From NCBI GenBank assembly GCA_046729855.1, contig JBKPHM010000074.1, positions 1 through 16,484 on the forward strand: a stretch of 16,484 nt of DNA, read 5' to 3'. The notes beneath the pieces were generated by a model. That model worked only from the letters and a program-made list of their open reading frames with translations. It ran no database searches and was not told where the DNA came from. This stretch comes from DATHSY01 sp046729855 (GTDB taxonomy: Bacteria; Actinomycetota; UBA4738; HRBIN12). The first letter of the stretch is position 1. Each line of letters opens with the position of its first letter. Of the stretch, positions 13,739 through 16,484 are shown in pieces. Made by a program: the position numbers and the translations under genes.

Positions 13739-13923
13739 GTGCGGTTCATCGGTCTGGATGTTCACAAGGACTTCCGCGAGGTGGCCGTGGCGGAGGGGGC
13801 CGCGTGCGCTCGACGCCCGAGGACCTGGAGATCTTCGGGCAGAGCTTGAGCCGAAGCGAACACGTGGTGCTCGAGCCCACCGGAGGCGGCCGGGCCCGGC
13901 TCGACGAGCAGCATGCCGAGTAG
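13739..13923 (+). pseudogene. N-terminal fragment of a second IS110-family transposase, frameshifted
   Basis: From GTG 13739 the frame reads VRFIGLDVHKDFREVAVAEGA, the IS110 N-terminus with the first catalytic Asp (GLDVHKD). It is preceded by GGAGAGGAGG. Near 13800 it must change frame to continue as GRVRSTPEDLEIFGQSLSRSEHVVLEPTG, where the conserved Glu (LEPTG, usually LEATG) is kept. It stops at TAG 13921-13923. Everything after the first third of the recombinase is missing. The sequence differs clearly from the intact IS110 transposase at 6532-7746, so it is another element. Confidence 0.8.
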
Positions 13924-14080
13924 AGATCGCATAGCTCGAAGCGTCACGCAACGGCCTCGAGCCGGTTCGGCCACGCGACGAGGGAGGCAGCGTCGATCCC
14001 ACCATTGACGTCACCCGGTGAGCGGCCGAGTGGGAGGTGCTCGTACCGACGCGGACGCCGGCAACCACCCTCTGTCGCTG
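13924..14080. other. Spacer with no recognised feature
   Basis: This 157-bp gap between the IS110 fragment and the frameshifted small gene shows no coding frame or repeat that I can support. It may contain the far side of the deleted transposase's element. Confidence 0.4.
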
Positions 14081-14324
14081 TCACTCCGATAAGGCGTCGG
14101 GCCATACTCCAGCGCTGAGTGCTCGATCGAGCAGCGATGCGGCCCTGCTTGCCGTTTCGGCTTCCGCAGATTCCGACATGTGTTCGAGCTCCTGCCGTGC
14201 GATCACGATTGCGACCCCGTCGTCCGGCCGCGGCTTCGACGAGTTCCGACACCGCCTCGTCGTCGCTCCATCCCATCGTGGCGAACGCCAACGCCCGCTC
14301 TCGGAGCTTGTCTGCTGTTCTCAT
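14081..14324 (-). pseudogene. Small helical protein of unknown function (paralogue 2), single-base frameshift
   Basis: It starts at ATG 14324 with GGGAGG four nt upstream: MRTADKLRERALAFATMGWSDD, then AVSELVEAAAGRR. The frame then leaves the family pattern. Removing one base from the GGGG run (plus CCCC, 14215-14218) restores VAIVIARQELEHMSESAEAE, then AASLLDRALSAGVWPDALSE, ending at TGA 14081-14083. The restored 80-residue product aligns along its whole length with the protein at 15850-16086 (RVAIVMARQELE, ASLLHRALSARVWADA). The unrestored frame goes on to 13944 with Arg-rich sequence and no resemblance to the family. The shift is either a sequencing error in a homopolymer or a recent inactivation; the preserved downstream frame favours error or recency. 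Confidence 0.75.
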
Positions 14325-15016
14325 AGCGCCTCCCTTCCGGGCACGACAAAGCCCGCGAGGCCGGAACAGCGTGTCGCGACATCAAGACACCGCTGAAGGC
14401 GGGGTGCGCCGTACTCCCACAGGCGAAGGAACCGATCATTCGCGGTGTTGGGATTCGGCTCGCCGACGAAAGCGACCGGCGCTCCCTCGGACGAAGCCGG
14501 AGATCGCTTCGGCGCTCGGCGGCTCGTCCGGTCAGCAGCTCCGGGGAAGCTTGCGTTAGGCCGCATCTCGGGCTGCGCGTCCGGTCGCGAAGTCACCTTC
14601 GAGCTCCAACTCCCGGATGTAACTCGCGGCCGAGCAGGCCTTCGGCGAGCGTGCCGCGATGCGTTCTGTCCGTACGCTCCTCCGGTTGCAGGCTAATCGC
14701 GAAGTCGCCTCTTGACGACCGCTCAGGGTGCTGTTGCCGCTCGGCCAGGCCCTCGGCAACGTGCCGCGATGGATTCGCTCCGGCGCCAGCCGCGCATGCT
14801 GTCCGTTCGCCATCGGTCCCTCCCGTACGCCTATCCGTCGGGCGCAGCGCGAAGTCGCAACCCGCCACGCGCCATGCTTTCCGAGCAACGTGGCAGCCAA
14901 CGGGTAGCGGTCTTGTCCAACTCTCATCGTAATCGGCCGGACGTCACCACCGCTCGAACAAAGCGTCGGCTCCCTACCAAATGCACACGGCGCAGCATGC
15001 AGCCTGCGAATTGGAG
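14325..15016. other. Long spacer without a recognised gene
   Basis: About 690 bp between paralogue 2 and the MarR gene. The part next to the small gene (14335-14365, plus strand) resembles the leader of paralogue 3: CGACAAAGC, then a CCGCGAGGCCGG-like stretch. On the minus strand CGGGC-TTTGTCGT-GCCCG can form a hairpin. Bases 14587-14910 hold the imperfect repeats listed separately. Open frames on both strands lack family motifs. Confidence 0.5.
14587..14910. repeat. Three imperfect direct repeats sharing GCGAAGTC and CGTGCCGCGATG blocks
   Basis: Units begin at 14587, 14699 and 14849 with GCGAAGTC. Units 1 and 2 also share a CGGCC-AGGCC segment and CGTGCCGCGATG (14650-14661; 14760-14771). 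Unit 3 has only a degenerate version (CGAGCAACGTGGC). Read on the minus strand they give peptides of the type GDFAISLQPEERTDR and R-G-TLAEGL, but no continuous frame. They may be decayed coding repeats or an intergenic repeat family. Confidence 0.5.
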
Positions 15017-15498
15017 CTACTCGGACGGCTCGCCGGTTGATCGGACGTTATCGAGCTGGGCGATGAGCCGTTGCCATGCGGTCTGATGCCACGCCGCAAG
15101 CCTACGCAGCACCTCGTCGCCTGCCTCGAAGAGCGTGACACGCGTCGCTCGGGCATCGTTCAGGTCCCGCACCCGGCTGACCAGCGAGGCCTTCTCCGCG
15201 CTGTCAACCATCTGTACGACCGTACTCGTCCGGCATGCAGCATCTTGGCGAGCGAACTCATGGTCGGCGGCCGCATCGCAGCCGCCGCCCTAACGGCAAG
15301 CAACAATTGGTACTGACCGCTCGTCACACCGACCCCTCGGCACATGTTCGAGCTATCGGACAGAAACCGCCTCAGCGCCGAGCGCATCTGAAACAGGGCA
15401 AAGAGCTGACCCTGCGTGGGCTCGTCGCCCGGATTAGCGTCCATAACGGCATCGGTGCCGACGGTGAGTCCATCCTCGAATCCTTCCATGTGACCCAC
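15017..15498 (-). pseudogene. MarR-family transcriptional regulator with a single-base frameshift
   Basis: Two overlapping minus-strand frames make one winged-helix regulator of about 160 residues, the usual MarR length. The first (start GTG 15498 or ATG 15489) gives LFALFQMRSALRRFL, GVTSGQYQLLLAVRA and PPTMSSLAKMLH, which are the dimer helix and the first part of the HTH. The second continues STVVQMVDSAEKASLVSRVRD, then DLNDARATRVTLFEAGDEVLRRL, which is the recognition helix and the wing with the Asp-x-Arg motif. It ends at TAG 15017-15019. The join lies at GCATGCCGG (15231-15239); one added C gives LHARTSTVVQMV. MarR proteins usually repress a neighbouring or divergent efflux or stress gene, but no intact target is seen at 15499-15849. 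Confidence 0.78.
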
Positions 15499-15849
15499 CG
15501 ACCCACGTCACCTCCGCATTGGGTAAGGCCGCGTGTCGATGCTAGTCAAAGAGAGATGACCGGATGCGGAGGGACCAGATATTTGCCTGGATCGCAGCAT
15601 CGATCGCGATTGTCGGCGCCGGACGGACGAGAACAGCAGGAGGATCAGGGAGATGTTCTCCCTCGCGAGGCCCTCGCGAAGCGGCGTGGCAGCCGCGCAG
15701 AGCGAGCCTCTGCTGCCCCGACGGTCCGACCGGCGCCCGCGACCCGCCTGAGTCGAGAATCAGGCGCGCCAAGGAGCACCGGCCGCCAGGCCGTCAGCCG
15801 ATTAGACGGTCAACGCCTCTACGGGCAGACATGTGGGGGGACCTGTCCT
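15499..15849 (+). other. Divergent spacer with a possible truncated membrane-protein start
   Basis: From ATG 15564 the plus strand reads MRRDQIFAWIAASIAIVGAG, a plausible signal or membrane segment. It then turns into Arg/Pro-rich low complexity with no recognised domain. It is divergent to the MarR gene, where a MarR-controlled gene is expected. A frameshift soon after codon 20 is possible, but I cannot reconstruct a continuation. I would not call it a gene without homologues. Confidence 0.25.
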
Positions 15850-16086
15850 TTACTCGACGTCGGCGTCGGCCCATACTCTTGCGGAAAGCGCTCGATGGAG
15901 CAGCGAAGCGGCCGCCCCCGCACGCGAATCGCCTCCTGGAGCCGTCTCGAGCTCCTGTCGGGCCATCACGATCGCCACTCGCTTGCCCGCCGCAGCTTCG
16001 ATGAGCTCCTCGACGGCCGCATCGTCGTCGCGACCCATCCCGGCGAGCGCCAGGGCCCGTTCCCGGACCACGTCGGTCGTCCTCAT
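15850..16086 (-). CDS. Small helical protein of unknown function (paralogue 3)
   Basis: This 78-residue protein starts at ATG 16086 with AGGAGG four nt upstream. It reads MRTTDVVRERALALAGMGRDDD, then AAVEELIEAAAGKRVAIVMARQELE, a Gly/Asp linker and AAASLLHRALSARVWADADVE. It is intact and the closest relative of the frameshifted gene at 14081-14324; the nhaA-coupled protein at 11579-11809 is a more distant relative. Predicted mostly helical, soluble, no Cys, no known motif. A large hairpin-forming leader precedes it and a LuxR-type regulator gene lies further upstream on the same strand. Function unknown. Confidence 0.78.
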   Translation of the reverse strand: MRTTDVVRERALALAGMGRDDDAAVEELIEAAAGKRVAIVMARQELETAPGGDSRAGAAASLLHRALSARVWADADVE

Positions 16087-16100
16087 CGCACCTCCTCAGA

Positions 16101-16162
16101 GACGACAAAGCGCCGGGAAGCCGACCAGTCTCGCGTTCCTACGTTCCGGCGCTTTGGTCGTC
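16101..16162 (-). promoter_or_regulatory. Long inverted repeat in the leader of paralogue 3
   Basis: GACGACAAAGCGCCGG (16101-16116) and CCGGCGCTTTGGTCGTC (16146-16162) are complementary over 16 bp with one bulged base, around a 29-nt loop. On the minus strand the hairpin ends 14 nt before the ATG at 16086, so its 3' arm lies next to the Shine-Dalgarno. The 3' arm motif GCTTTGTCGT is repeated at the same place before paralogue 2 (about 14344-14353). There is no T-run, which argues against a plain terminator. Confidence 0.6.
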
Positions 16163-16264
16163 GCCCGCTCGTCACCCGGGAGCTCACCCTCCGCTTGCGG
16201 TCCGAGTTCGCGGGGTTTCCTTCCCCGTAGCCTGAATGGGCGACGTTCGAAAGAGCAATCGTTC

Positions 16265-16288
16265 GAGCGTTGACTTATCTCAACGCTC
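16265..16288 (-). terminator. Hairpin after the LuxR-type gene, possible terminator
   Basis: GAGCGTTGA-CTTATC-TCAACGCTC is a perfect 9-bp stem with a 6-nt loop, 12 nt after the TAA of the LuxR-type gene. The following minus-strand bases (GAACGATTGCTCTTTCG) contain only short T runs, so termination efficiency is uncertain. This is common in GC-rich actinobacteria. Confidence 0.5.
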
Positions 16289-16300
16289 CGCTTCCTAGCG

Positions 16301-16484
16301 TTACGTTTCCTTGAACAGGGCCAGCGCTTCGTCCCTACTCGACACGCGCAGCTTCCGAAGGGCAGAGGAGACGTGGGATCGGACCGTAACGGTCGACACG
16401 CTCAGATCGTCGGCGATCTCTGCCGTCGTCCTTCCCTTGCGGACCTGCTCGAGAACTTCCCAGTCCCGCGCCGTCAGCGGGGCC
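16301..16484 (-). CDS. LuxR/GerE-type DNA-binding regulator, C-terminal end (5' part outside window)
   Basis: The minus-strand frame from the right edge to TAA 16301-16303 encodes LTARDWEVLEQVRKGRTTAEIA, then DDLSVSTVTVRSHVSSALRKLRV and SSRDEALALFKET. This is a complete GerE helix-turn-helix: the LTxRExEVL-like first helix (here with Asp-Trp), the TTAEIADDL turn, and the recognition helix SVSTVTVRSHVSSALRKL. About 60 codons are visible. The N-terminal signal domain is outside, so I cannot tell whether it is a NarL-type response regulator. It lies upstream of paralogue 3 on the same strand, separated by a hairpin. Confidence 0.88.
   Translation of the reverse strand, partial: APLTARDWEVLEQVRKGRTTAEIADDLSVSTVTVRSHVSSALRKLRVSSRDEALALFKET

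Noticed and set aside
16109..16128. Third copy of the 26-nt transporter leader in front of paralogue 3
   Set aside because: GCGCCGGGAAG and CCGACCAG are both present, but in an orientation and order that do not reproduce the element relative to the gene. It is explained as part of the local inverted repeat in GC-rich DNA.
1..16484. tRNA, rRNA and CRISPR arrays
   Set aside because: No T-loop or acceptor pairing that would fit a tRNA, no rRNA-like sequence, and no regularly spaced repeats with variable spacers were seen.

Overview
The window is GC-rich (roughly 65-70% by eye), with GTG/TTG starts, strong Shine-Dalgarno sites and long antisense shadow frames. It looks like chromosome of an actinobacterium. 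The exact lineage cannot be fixed from the sequence; a poorly characterised actinobacterial group or a metagenome-derived genome would fit. No rRNA, tRNA or CRISPR array is visible.

Left half (1-6511), housekeeping-like and gene-dense. It opens with the 3' end of a sensor histidine kinase and a small membrane-anchored PepSY protein (+ strand). Convergent to these is a leftward run: SAM methyltransferase, stand-alone cyclic-nucleotide-binding protein, TPR/LuxR regulator, and FAD/NADPH monooxygenase. DNA polymerase IV (dinB) diverges from the methyltransferase.

Middle (6510-9120), a mobile-element patch. An IS110-family element sits exactly at the dinB stop codon. Its 5' non-coding end folds like a bridge (seek) RNA, and short segments of that fold match both proposed element ends. 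Beside it lie a frameshifted, truncated integrase pseudogene and about 500 bp of unassigned DNA with a 27-bp tandem duplication.

Right half (9121-16484), cation transport and decay. Two leftward, ATGA-coupled pairs are present: a CBS protein with an ArsB/NhaD-type permease, and NhaA with a 76-residue protein of unknown function. The genes heading both pairs carry almost the same 26-nt leader (25/26 identical), and in nhaA it can pair with the start codon. This is the best candidate for an undescribed, or at least unassigned, cis-regulatory RNA. The 76-residue protein has two paralogues further right (one frameshifted), and those two share a different leader motif. Between them lie remnants of an integrase and a second IS110 transposase, a gene with an in-frame TAG at a conserved Trp, a frameshifted MarR gene and imperfect repeats. 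The window ends inside a LuxR-type regulator.

Several genes here are broken by one base only. Real decay and assembly indel errors cannot be told apart from this sequence alone.
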